64,000 bases of DNA from Flavisericum labens. GTDB taxonomy: Bacteria; Bacteroidota; Bacteroidia; Flavobacteriales; Flavobacteriaceae. Made by a program: the position numbers and the translations under genes. Of this stretch, positions 1 through 6,409 are shown piece after piece. Location: the NCBI RefSeq assembly GCF_045446075.1, contig NZ_JBJJBQ010000007.1, forward strand, positions 111,389 through 175,388, given 5' to 3'. The notes beneath the pieces are model-generated. The model was not told the origin of the DNA. It was given only the letters and a program-made list of their open reading frames with translations, and ran no database searches. Each line of letters begins with the position of its first letter. The stretch's first letter is position 1.

Positions 1-233
1 GTGGTAGATTCGTTACCATGCATTTGCGACCACATGAGTATCCGTTTTTTTCCTTCACCAATTTTCAATCCGTAAATAGGTTTACCCAAAACGGATTTAC
101 CAAGGGCTTCTACAATTAAAAAATTTCTCAATTTATCAAGTAAAGGCTCGATGTTTTTGTTGGTAATATAACGGTGAGATAAACTACTTTCTTTGTGGCT
201 TAAATACAACTCTTTTAATCGGAATATTTCCAT
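1..233 (-). CDS. M14-family zinc carboxypeptidase-like protein, N-terminal part (cut by window edge)
   Basis: Translating the minus strand from the ATG at 231-233 gives 77 codons that stay open to base 1. The segment ends in the peptide MHGNEST, which matches the first zinc-binding motif (H-x-x-E) of M14 metallocarboxypeptidases, preceded by the usual G-K-P-I-Y-G-L-K-I-G lead-in. No signal peptide is visible, so a cytoplasmic location is suggested. The rest of the catalytic domain lies outside the window. A -7 promoter box (CAAATGTA on the plus strand, 250-257) sits 17 bases upstream of the start. The gene is divergent from the XRE regulator at 525 and shares the palindromic boxes between them. 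Family call is good; exact substrate cannot be told. Confidence 0.75.
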   Translation of the reverse strand, partial: MEIFRLKELYLSHKESSLSHRYITNKNIEPLLDKLRNFLIVEALGKSVLGKPIYGLKIGEGKKRILMWSQMHGNEST

Positions 234-247
234 GTTATTTTCTTTGT

Positions 248-283
248 GACAAATGTAAACATTTACAAATTTACATTTGTAAA
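248..283. promoter_or_regulatory. paired palindromic operator/promoter boxes between the M14 gene and the XRE regulator
   Basis: TTTACATTTGTAAA at 270-283 is a perfect palindrome apart from its two-base centre, and the related GACAAATGTAAAC lies at 248-260. Each contains TACATTTG, a perfect Bacteroidota -7 box, once on the plus strand (272-279) and once on the minus strand (250-257). A third copy is at 484-497. The repeated dyad suggests a binding site for the adjacent XRE protein; that link is inference. Confidence 0.55.
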
Positions 284-422
284 CAATTAATTTAACTACT
301 TTGTTTACTTTTATCAACACGTGAAGTTGTGAAAACCGGACAATTGAAGATGAAATCTACCAAATCAAATAATCACCCTTTTAACATGTTGTTTTTCATT
401 TATATAAATTGTTTTAAATAAA

Positions 423-441
423 GTTTATATTTAATATAAAC
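423..441. repeat. inverted repeat upstream of the XRE regulator
   Basis: GTTTATATTTAATATAAAC is a perfect 9+9 base inverted repeat with a one-base centre. It is too AT-rich and has too small a loop for a terminator; a protein-binding dyad is possible. Confidence 0.4.
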
Positions 442-483
442 CGAATATATGCCGCAATAAAATCCATAGTATTAAGTTTTATT

Positions 484-497
484 GTTACATTTGTAAC
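484..497. promoter_or_regulatory. palindromic box overlapping the -7 promoter element of the XRE regulator
   Basis: GTTACATTTGTAAC is a palindrome with a two-base centre and embeds TACATTTG (486-493), a perfect -7 box, 31 bases before the ATG at 525. It shares the core TTACATTTGTAA with the box at 270-283, as expected for autoregulation by promoter occlusion (inference). Confidence 0.55.
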
Positions 498-524
498 ACC
501 AAACCTGAGGATTTATAGTTTACA

Positions 525-905
525 ATGATAAACACAGAAGATTTTACAAAAAGACTCCGAAATATCATGGAGTACTACGGTGAATCGGCATCGTCTTTTG
601 CCGAAAAAATTGGCGTACAACGTTCTAGTATTTCGCACATATTATCCGGAAGAAACAAACCCAGTTTAGATTTTATTTTAAAAGTACTTTCCTCCTTTCC
701 TGAGGTGGATTTGTATTGGCTTTTTAATGGTAGAGGAAATTTTCCATCGGAAAATAAAAATGAGATAGCCGACAAGGAAGTGAAAACCAGTACCTCCCAA
801 AATTCTATTATTGAAAATTTAAAAGTAAAAAACAGCAACGGAAAAACCATTGAACGTATCGTTATCTTTTATTCTGACGGAACCTTTAAAAACTTTCAGA
901 ATTAA
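525..905 (+). CDS. XRE-family helix-turn-helix transcriptional regulator
   Basis: A 126-residue protein whose first 70 residues form a Cro/CI-type HTH domain: the run from the FAEKIGVQRSSISHILSGRNKPS segment (residues about 24-46) has the two-helix DNA-binding pattern, followed by a D-F-I-L-K-V-L-S helix and the W-L-F-N-G-R-G turn common in flavobacterial XRE proteins. The C-terminal 50 residues are polar and probably a flexible or dimerisation tail. Its promoter overlaps a palindrome that recurs in front of the divergent carboxypeptidase gene, so autoregulation and control of that gene are likely but not shown. Stand-alone chromosomal regulator; no phage genes nearby. Confidence 0.85.
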   Translation: MINTEDFTKRLRNIMEYYGESASSFAEKIGVQRSSISHILSGRNKPSLDFILKVLSSFPEVDLYWLFNGRGNFPSENKNEIADKEVKTSTSQNSIIENLKVKNSNGKTIERIVIFYSDGTFKNFQN

Positions 906-918
906 ACATCTAGTTTCT

Positions 919-926
919 TAAATTTG
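919..926 (+). promoter_or_regulatory. -7 promoter box for the 944 lipoprotein gene
   Basis: TAAATTTG matches the Bacteroidota -7 consensus TAnnTTTG exactly and lies 17 bases before the ATG at 944, in the 38-base gap after the XRE gene. No clear TTTG -33 box. Confidence 0.5.
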
Positions 927-943
927 CCCCTAAATTAATTTTT

Positions 944-1312
944 ATGCGCTTTTTACTCCTCTTTGCTGTTCTTATACTATTTACCTGCTGCGAATCTCAA
1001 CGAAACTGCACAGACTTTAAATCGGGTAAATTTTATAGCGAAGTAGAAATTGATGGCGTAGTGTATAAATCAGTGTTTGAACGCAACGAAAGCCTACAGG
1101 TTGAATTTTACAACCAAAAAACAGACTCTTCACGTTTAAGATGGATAAACGACTGTGAAGTTATTTTCAGAACCATAAACCCAAAGAACATGGCTGAGAA
1201 AAAAGATGTCCATTTAAAAATAATTACTACCACTGATTCTTCGTATACATATGAGTACTCATATGTGGGTGAAACCAAAAAACAAAAGGGAATTGCCTAC
1301 AAAACGAATTAA
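944..1312 (+). CDS. small predicted lipoprotein, function unknown
   Basis: A 122-residue protein with a hydrophobic N-terminus (residues 2-14) ending in a lipobox-like L-F-T-C with Cys15 as the likely lipidation site, so it should sit in a membrane facing the periplasm or outside. The mature part is mostly predicted beta strand with an R-W-I-N-D-C-E motif and a lysine-rich Y-V-G-E-T-K-K-Q-K-G end. The same small family is widespread in flavobacteria; automated pipelines have sometimes given it a topoisomerase name, which the sequence does not support (no topoisomerase domain could fit). It has its own promoter box and is convergent with the next gene. Confidence 0.7.
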   Translation: MRFLLLFAVLILFTCCESQRNCTDFKSGKFYSEVEIDGVVYKSVFERNESLQVEFYNQKTDSSRLRWINDCEVIFRTINPKNMAEKKDVHLKIITTTDSSYTYEYSYVGETKKQKGIAYKTN

Positions 1313-1315
1313 AAC

Positions 1316-1816
1316 TTAATCAAAAGGATAAAGAAACGATTCCACTAAATTGAATTTCAATTCTTTTTCTGGAGTCACCTCGTAGGTTAAGAAAATCTCG
1401 CCCCAGTATTCTCCATCTGAAAAGTCTGCAATAATCCATTTGTGGTTGAGCATTTTCACCGTGTTAATCATCATTTTCCTTCCTTCGCTTGCTGAATAAG
1501 GCACAATAGGATGCTGTCCTTTGGCTTCATTGGTCTCATAAAGCTTATCTTTCACGAAAGGGATTAGTTTATTAACATCATAGCCATCGTTTTCAAAATA
1601 ACTTATGGCGTCTTCATTTCTATATACATTAAAATGCGAAAGACCCATGATTTGGTTTTCTAATACTGAAACGGAATCTTTATACTTGGCCGCTTGACTT
1701 TTATAAGTTTCAAGTTTTTTATTCATGTCTTCAAAAATATGTTTTGAATTCATATATTGAAACAATACCAAAAGTATTGAGAACACGAACAAGTACATAA
1801 ATATTTTCTGTTTCAT
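1316..1816 (-). CDS. membrane-anchored coiled-coil protein, unknown function
   Basis: A 166-residue protein with one N-terminal membrane segment (residues about 5-22), a coiled-coil stretch (about 28-58, K-L-E-T-Y-K-S-Q then S-V-L-E-N-Q-I), and a compact C-terminal domain containing N-H-K-W-I-I-A-D-F-S-D-G-E-Y-W-G-E. The topology suggests a periplasm-facing domain held by an uncleaved anchor. It lies 10 bases downstream of the MBL-fold hydrolase gene on the same strand, so the two are probably co-transcribed. I recognise it only as a conserved flavobacterial hypothetical. Confidence 0.7.
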   Translation of the reverse strand: MKQKIFMYLFVFSILLVLFQYMNSKHIFEDMNKKLETYKSQAAKYKDSVSVLENQIMGLSHFNVYRNEDAISYFENDGYDVNKLIPFVKDKLYETNEAKGQHPIVPYSASEGRKMMINTVKMLNHKWIIADFSDGEYWGEIFLTYEVTPEKELKFNLVESFLYPFD

Positions 1817-1826
1817 CCTTTAAATT

Positions 1827-2609
1827 TTATATTGTAATCTGCAATTCATCATAAGCCATGAAAACATTTTCTGGCAAGGTTTTTTCCACTTCATCATGAA
1901 ACCCCAATAAATGACTAATATGCGTCAAATAGGCTTTTTCCGGTCCAACCCGCTCAATAAACTCTAACGCCTCTTCCAGGTTAAAATGAGAACGGTGCGG
2001 CTTAATTCGCAAAGCGTTAACCACTAAGGCTTTTACGCCTTTTAGTTTTTCAACCTCGCTGTTTTCAACAGTTTTTACATCTGTTAAATAAGCAAAATCC
2101 TTAAACCTAAACCCAAAAACCTGAAGATTAGCGTGCCATCCCTCTATGGGTATTACCTGCAAATCATTCAACTTGAAAGGCTTATTTTCTATTGGGTTTT
2201 CAATAACACTCGGTGCTCCAGGGTATTTGTTTTCCGTTTCAAAAAAATAGTGAAATCGGTTTTTAATCTCATTTAAAACCCGCTGATGTCCATAGATTGG
2301 AATATCACCTTGCCTGAAATAAAACGGACGAATATCGTCCAAACCTAATACGTGATCAGAATGCTCATGCGTAAACAAAATACCGTCTATCTTACTGCAT
2401 TGAGCTCTCAGCATTTGATATCGAAAATCCGGACCACAATCTACAACATAGGCATAATCTCCCCACTCGACTAAAACAGAAACCCTTAAACGTTTATCTT
2501 TTGGGTTTTTGCTCAGACAAACTGGATGATTGCTCCCAATAATTGGGATTCCTTGCGAAGTACCAGTACCGAGAAAGGTTATTTTCAAAATATCGTAAAT
2601 TTTAGCCAA
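1827..2609 (-). CDS. MBL-fold metallo-hydrolase (PhnP-like)
   Basis: A 260-residue metallo-beta-lactamase-fold protein. The N-terminal F-L-G-T-G-T-S-Q-G-I-P motif (residues 12-22) and the metal-binding HEHSDH (81-86) with D61 and later His residues (H208, H231 region) are those of the PhnP/RNase Z-like branch. Members cleave phosphodiester bonds, for example cyclic phosphates; the substrate here is unknown, and no phosphonate genes are nearby. It is cytoplasmic (no signal peptide). The gene is divergent from the one at 2682 and probably in an operon with the coiled-coil protein downstream. Confidence 0.85.
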   Translation of the reverse strand: MAKIYDILKITFLGTGTSQGIPIIGSNHPVCLSKNPKDKRLRVSVLVEWGDYAYVVDCGPDFRYQMLRAQCSKIDGILFTHEHSDHVLGLDDIRPFYFRQGDIPIYGHQRVLNEIKNRFHYFFETENKYPGAPSVIENPIENKPFKLNDLQVIPIEGWHANLQVFGFRFKDFAYLTDVKTVENSEVEKLKGVKALVVNALRIKPHRSHFNLEEALEFIERVGPEKAYLTHISHLLGFHDEVEKTLPENVFMAYDELQITI

Positions 2610-2681
2610 AAATAAGGTTATTTTTTCGTTTCAAATAGTAATTTAATATCTTTACTTTTTATTGAATTTAACCTTATAAGC

Positions 2682-4145
2682 ATGGAGATTACCATAAAAG
2701 GAGACAAAGAGTTTGATGATATCCCTTCGTTAAAATCTAAAGCACTGCGAATTAACCTGAACGAAAACATTTACGGTACATTTGCCGAGATTGGCGCTGG
2801 CCAAGAAACGTGCAGGCATTTTTTCAGGGCTGGGGGCGCCTCGGGCACCATTGCCAAAGCCATGTCTGCTTACGATAAAGATTTTAGTGATGCTATTTAT
2901 GGCACGGAAGACGATGGGCGGTATGTGACGCAACCGCGTTTAAGAAAAATGTTGGCCCATGAAATGAATTTAATAGAAACAAGGTTAACCCGTGAAAAAA
3001 ATCCAAATAAAATATTTTTCACATATGCCAATACCGTTGCCACTATCGACTTTGCAAAACAATTTAAAGGCCATGGCTGGGTTGGCATCAAATATCAGGT
3101 AGAAGCTGGTGGCGACTACAATGAAATAATACTTCATCTTCGTTTTAAAGAAACCGATGCAAGGTTACAGCAAGAAACATTAGGTATTTTGGGCACCAAC
3201 CTAATTTATGGTGCTTTTTATAAATATAACCAACCTAAAAAACTACTCCGTTACCTATACGACCACCTAGACAAAGATCAGCTGGAAATTGACACCATAA
3301 ACTTTGCGGGTCCAGTTTTCAAAAATGTAGATAACCGATTGATGAGTTTGCAGTTGGTGAAAAATGGTATGACCGATGCCGTAATGTTTGGTCCAGATGG
3401 CACCAATGTTTTACCCGCCAAGGTATTTTATAAGAAAAATATTTTAGCACTTCGTGGAAGCTTTAGACCAGTAACTAGAGTAAACATGGAAATGTATGAG
3501 AAATCATATGACATGTTTATTAATGAAAACAAAGTTGATAAAGATAAAACCGTTACGGTTTTTGAAATAACACTTTCAAATTTAAGAGCAGAAGGTGAAA
3601 TTGACGAACAGGATTTTATAGATAGAGCTGACTTGTTATGCTCTCTTGGGCATTCAGTTATGATATCTAATTTTCAAGAATACTTTAAAGTTGTTGAATA
3701 CTTCTCAAAATACACCAAGGCCCGAATGGGATTAGCTATGGGTGTTAGCAATTTAATTGAAATTTTTGATGAAAAATACTATCGTCATATCAGTGGCGGT
3801 ATTTTGGAAGCTTTCGGTAAGCTGTTCTTTAAAGACCTTAAGGTCTACCTCTACCCAATGTTGGATCCAAAAACCGGGGAACTTGTTAACAGCGAAAACT
3901 TGAAAGTTTACCCAAGAATGAAAGAATTATATAAATTCTTTAAATACAACGGAAAAGTTATTGATATAACGGACTACGAGCCTGATATTATGAACATATT
4001 TTCTCGTGAAATTTTGCGCATGATTACCGAAGGAGAAAGCGGCTGGGAAGACATGGTGCCCGAAGGCACCGCAGAACTAATAAAGGATTACCGACTTTTT
4101 GGCTATACACGCAAACCATTAACTTTAAGCAGGGTAAGAAAATAA
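2682..4145 (+). CDS. large conserved protein of unknown function
   Basis: A 487-residue soluble protein that I cannot assign. Visible marks are an N-terminal G-A-G-Q-E-T-C-R-H-F-F-R-A-G-G-A-S-G-T segment (residues about 38-56), a T-Y-A-N-T-V-A-T motif, an L-R-G-S-F-R-P-V-T segment in the middle, and a C-terminal L-Y-P-M-L-D-P region. There is no signal peptide and there are no membrane segments. The glycine-rich N-terminal motif could be a nucleotide or phosphate loop, but this is a guess. Close homologues are common in Bacteroidota and carry conflicting automatic names, which I would not trust. A weak -7 box (TATCTTTA, 2647-2654) precedes it and a strong terminator follows. Confidence 0.75.
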   Translation: MEITIKGDKEFDDIPSLKSKALRINLNENIYGTFAEIGAGQETCRHFFRAGGASGTIAKAMSAYDKDFSDAIYGTEDDGRYVTQPRLRKMLAHEMNLIETRLTREKNPNKIFFTYANTVATIDFAKQFKGHGWVGIKYQVEAGGDYNEIILHLRFKETDARLQQETLGILGTNLIYGAFYKYNQPKKLLRYLYDHLDKDQLEIDTINFAGPVFKNVDNRLMSLQLVKNGMTDAVMFGPDGTNVLPAKVFYKKNILALRGSFRPVTRVNMEMYEKSYDMFINENKVDKDKTVTVFEITLSNLRAEGEIDEQDFIDRADLLCSLGHSVMISNFQEYFKVVEYFSKYTKARMGLAMGVSNLIEIFDEKYYRHISGGILEAFGKLFFKDLKVYLYPMLDPKTGELVNSENLKVYPRMKELYKFFKYNGKVIDITDYEPDIMNIFSREILRMITEGESGWEDMVPEGTAELIKDYRLFGYTRKPLTLSRVRK

Positions 4146-4154
4146 AAAAAATAA

Positions 4155-4186
4155 AAAAACCAGTTTGAATTCAAACTGGTTTTTTT
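4155..4186. terminator. bidirectional rho-independent terminator
   Basis: A perfect hairpin, ACCAGTTTGAATTCAAACTGGT flanked by A-run and T-run, between two convergent genes; the A/T tracts on both sides allow it to work on either strand. Confidence 0.9.
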
Positions 4187-4210
4187 ATTAACTACGCTTG
4201 CTAACTTTGA

Positions 4211-4663
4211 CTATTCCAAAATTTGCGCTGCGTGATCTTGAGTTTTAACTTTATCAATAACGCGCTCTACTACCCCATTTTCATCAACAATAAATGTTTT
4301 GCGATGAATTCCGTCATACTCGCGGCCCATAAATTTCTTAGGTCCCCAAACACCAAACGCATTAATCACGGTTTTATCCTCATCTGCCAATAACGGAAAT
4401 GGAAATTCGTATTTATTTTTAAAATTAGATTGTCGTTTTTGGCTGTCTGCACTAACTCCTAGAAGCTCATAACCTTGTTCTTGCAATACTTCGTAGTTGT
4501 CCCTCAAATTACAAGCTTCGGCCGTACAACCTGGTGTACTTGCTTTTGGGTAAAAAAACACAACCAGCTTTTTCCCTTTATAATCAGTCAATGTTACCGT
4601 ATTTCCTTGTTCATCTTTTACCGAAAAATTAGGCACGGTATCACCTTGTTTTAATGTGTCCAT
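4211..4663 (-). CDS. bcp: thioredoxin-dependent thiol peroxidase (Bcp/PrxQ peroxiredoxin)
   Basis: A 150-residue atypical 2-Cys peroxiredoxin. The active-site motif Y-P-K-A-S-T-P-G-C-T-A-E-A-C gives the peroxidatic Cys46 and the resolving Cys51 five residues later, as in Bcp/PrxQ. It reduces hydrogen peroxide and organic or lipid hydroperoxides in the cytoplasm using thioredoxin. Length is normal for the family. The start is divergent from the nth gene with only 35 bases between the start codons, so the promoters must overlap. It is one of four peroxide-scavenging enzymes in this window. Confidence 0.93.
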   Translation of the reverse strand: MDTLKQGDTVPNFSVKDEQGNTVTLTDYKGKKLVVFFYPKASTPGCTAEACNLRDNYEVLQEQGYELLGVSADSQKRQSNFKNKYEFPFPLLADEDKTVINAFGVWGPKKFMGREYDGIHRKTFIVDENGVVERVIDKVKTQDHAAQILE

Positions 4664-4698
4664 AATCTTAACTTTGATTTTTAGCTAAAATACAATTT

Positions 4699-5358
4699 AT
4701 GACCAAAACAAAGAAAGTTGAATATGTTATAAATACCTTAAAAGAACTTTATCCTGAAATTCCCATTCCACTCGACCACAAAGACCCCTTTACGTTGTTG
4801 ATAGCTGTATTGATGTCTGCGCAAAGTACAGATGTGAGAGTGAACCAAATAACGCCGCTTTTATTTAAAAAAGCAGACAATCCTTATGACATGGTAAAAC
4901 TTTCGGTAGCGGAAATTAGAGAGATAATTAAACCCGTTGGTTTGTCTCCAATGAAAAGCAAAGGCATCCATGGTTTGTCAAAAATACTCATTGACGAACA
5001 TCATGGAAAAGTTCCTCAAAGTTTTGAAGCTTTAGAAGCGCTCCCGGCTGTTGGTCATAAAACAGCTAGTGTAGTGATGTCTCAAGCTTTTGGTGTGCCG
5101 GCTTTTCCAGTGGACACCCATATCCATAGGCTAATGTACCGTTGGAATTTAAGTAATGGCAAAAATGTAGTGCAAACGGAAAAAGATGCTAAACGCTTAT
5201 TTCCAAAAGAATTATGGAACGACTTACATCTTCAGATCATTTGGTATGGCAGAGAATATTCACCTGCACGAGGCTGGGACTTAGAGAAAGATATCATCAC
5301 AAAAAAAATTGGAAGACAGTCCGTAATCAACGACTATTATAAAAGAAAAAAGTCCTGA
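4699..5358 (+). CDS. nth: endonuclease III-type DNA glycosylase/AP lyase without the Fe-S cluster
   Basis: A 219-residue HhH-GPD glycosylase for base excision repair of oxidised pyrimidines. The helix-hairpin-helix L-P-A-V-G-H-K-T-A carries the catalytic lysine (K121) and the following V-D-T-H-I-H-R-L gives the catalytic aspartate (D139). The C-terminal segment R-E-Y-S-P-A-R-G-W-D-L-E-K-D, where most homologues place the four Cys ligands of a [4Fe-4S] cluster, has none; the whole protein contains no cysteine. The fold and catalytic residues are intact, so it should be active without the cluster. The stop codon lies inside a hairpin that ends the opposite-strand operon. Confidence 0.9.
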   Translation: MTKTKKVEYVINTLKELYPEIPIPLDHKDPFTLLIAVLMSAQSTDVRVNQITPLLFKKADNPYDMVKLSVAEIREIIKPVGLSPMKSKGIHGLSKILIDEHHGKVPQSFEALEALPAVGHKTASVVMSQAFGVPAFPVDTHIHRLMYRWNLSNGKNVVQTEKDAKRLFPKELWNDLHLQIIWYGREYSPARGWDLEKDIITKKIGRQSVINDYYKRKKS

Positions 5359-5371
5359 TTAAATCAGGACT
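5343..5371 (-). terminator. terminator of the sigma-factor operon
   Basis: AGTCCTGATT and AATCAGGACT (5351-5371) form a 10-bp stem; read on the minus strand it is followed by a T-rich run (5350 down to 5343). It overlaps the 3' end of nth on the other strand. Confidence 0.7.
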
Positions 5372-5380
5372 TCCTCAAAC

Positions 5381-5527
5381 TCAATTTTGAAGTGCTTCAA
5401 ACTTCAAATTATTACAACTTATAACACTTAAAGCCTTAGAATAGTTTAGAAGAAAATTAACCGTTTCTTCTTTCGGTTGTAGTTTTTCTATTTTATTAAT
5501 AGAATTTTCAGAGTAAATTTTTGCCAT
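5381..5527 (-). CDS. small 48-residue protein downstream of the sigma factor
   Basis: Reading the minus strand from the ATG at 5525-5527 gives 48 codons ending at TGA (5381-5383). The product begins M-A-K-I-Y-S-E-N-S-I-N-K and contains E-T-V-N-F-L-L-N-Y-S-K-A-L-S-V, an amphipathic helix; it has one cysteine, is soluble and has no signal peptide. It starts 59 bases after the sigma factor stop and ends 10 bases before a terminator hairpin, so it fits as the last gene of that operon. I recall similar short ORFs in other flavobacteria. A role as a small partner or anti-sigma-like peptide is speculation. Confidence 0.55.
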   Translation of the reverse strand: MAKIYSENSINKIEKLQPKEETVNFLLNYSKALSVISCNNLKFEALQN

Positions 5528-5585
5528 TTTATTAATTTAAGGGTTAACATAAACCAATAACGCAACAAATTTTACTTTATTGTAT

Positions 5586-6179
5586 CTAATTAGTCAAAAC
5601 TATATTGTGCTTATCAATAATCTTTCTCAAGTTAATCAGCGCATAACGCATACGCCCCAGCGCCGTATTGATACTTACCCCGGTTCTCTCAGAGATTTCC
5701 TTAAAGCTCATATCTTTATATATGCGCATTAACAACACTTCCTTTTGATCTGCTGGAAGTTCATCAACCAAACGTCTAACATCATGTTCAACCTGTTCTT
5801 TTATAATGGATTTTTCCGCATTTAAACTGGAGTCGCTCAACACAGAAAAAATACTGAACTCTCCAGTATTGTCAAACTTTGGCATTCTATTATTTTTCCT
5901 AAAATAATCGATAACCAAATTATGGGAAATACGCATTACCCAGGGTAAAAACTTGCCCTCCTCGTTGTATGCGCCACGTTTTAGCGTACGAATTACTTTT
6001 ATAAAAGTATCTTGAAAAATATCTTCAGCGACATCTTTATCGTATACTTTCGAATAAATAAAACTGTAAATTTTTTGTTTGTGTCTTCCAATTAAAGCCT
6101 CAAGTGCAGCTTCATTGCCTTTAATGTAGTTGCTTACCAAAGTAGCATCGGTAATAAGTTCGTGTTGCATAATATTCAC
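5586..6179 (-). CDS. RNA polymerase sigma factor, ECF-type sigma-70 family
   Basis: A 197-residue group 4 sigma factor. Region 2 spans roughly residues 25-95 with Y-D-K-D-V-A-E-D-I-F-Q-D-T-F-I-K-V and the W-V-M-R-I-S-H-N-L-V-I-D-Y-F-R-K segment; region 4 spans 135-190 with L-P-A-D-Q-K-E-V-L-L-M-R and the HTH F-K-E-I-S-E-R-T-G-V-S. It would direct core RNA polymerase to a specific promoter set. No membrane anti-sigma factor is adjacent, only a 48-codon ORF downstream, so any control is different from the usual FecI/FecR pair. It is divergent from uvrA, an arrangement I believe is common in this family. Confidence 0.92.
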   Translation of the reverse strand: MNIMQHELITDATLVSNYIKGNEAALEALIGRHKQKIYSFIYSKVYDKDVAEDIFQDTFIKVIRTLKRGAYNEEGKFLPWVMRISHNLVIDYFRKNNRMPKFDNTGEFSIFSVLSDSSLNAEKSIIKEQVEHDVRRLVDELPADQKEVLLMRIYKDMSFKEISERTGVSINTALGRMRYALINLRKIIDKHNIVLTN

Positions 6180-6378
6180 TTTTAACGCATAGGAAACATA
6201 GGTTTCTTTGCTTGGGGTTACATGTTTAAAAGTAAAATTATGCTATAGGCGTAAGTTATTTTAATTGCTGTTATTAAGTCCAAATATAACAACAATCGTT
6301 CCCAAAATGAAAAAATTAACACTTTTTTTTAACGTTTTATTAAGCAATAAAGCATTTTTTATGCTCGATATGTTATAG

Positions 6379-6386
6379 TATCTTTG
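6379..6386 (+). promoter_or_regulatory. -7 promoter box of uvrA
   Basis: TATCTTTG matches TAnnTTTG and lies 24 bases before the ATG at 6410. Transcription should start near 6392, which makes a TTG at 6395 an unlikely start codon. Confidence 0.6.
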
Positions 6387-6409
6387 TACAATTATTGCCT
6401 AAAAAGCTT

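Noticed and set aside
944..1312. Topoisomerase label known for this small family
   Set aside because: 122 residues with a lipobox cannot hold any topoisomerase domain.
2899..2916. TGGCACG motif like the sigma-54 -24 element
   Set aside because: It lies inside a coding region, and no -12 element is at the right spacing.
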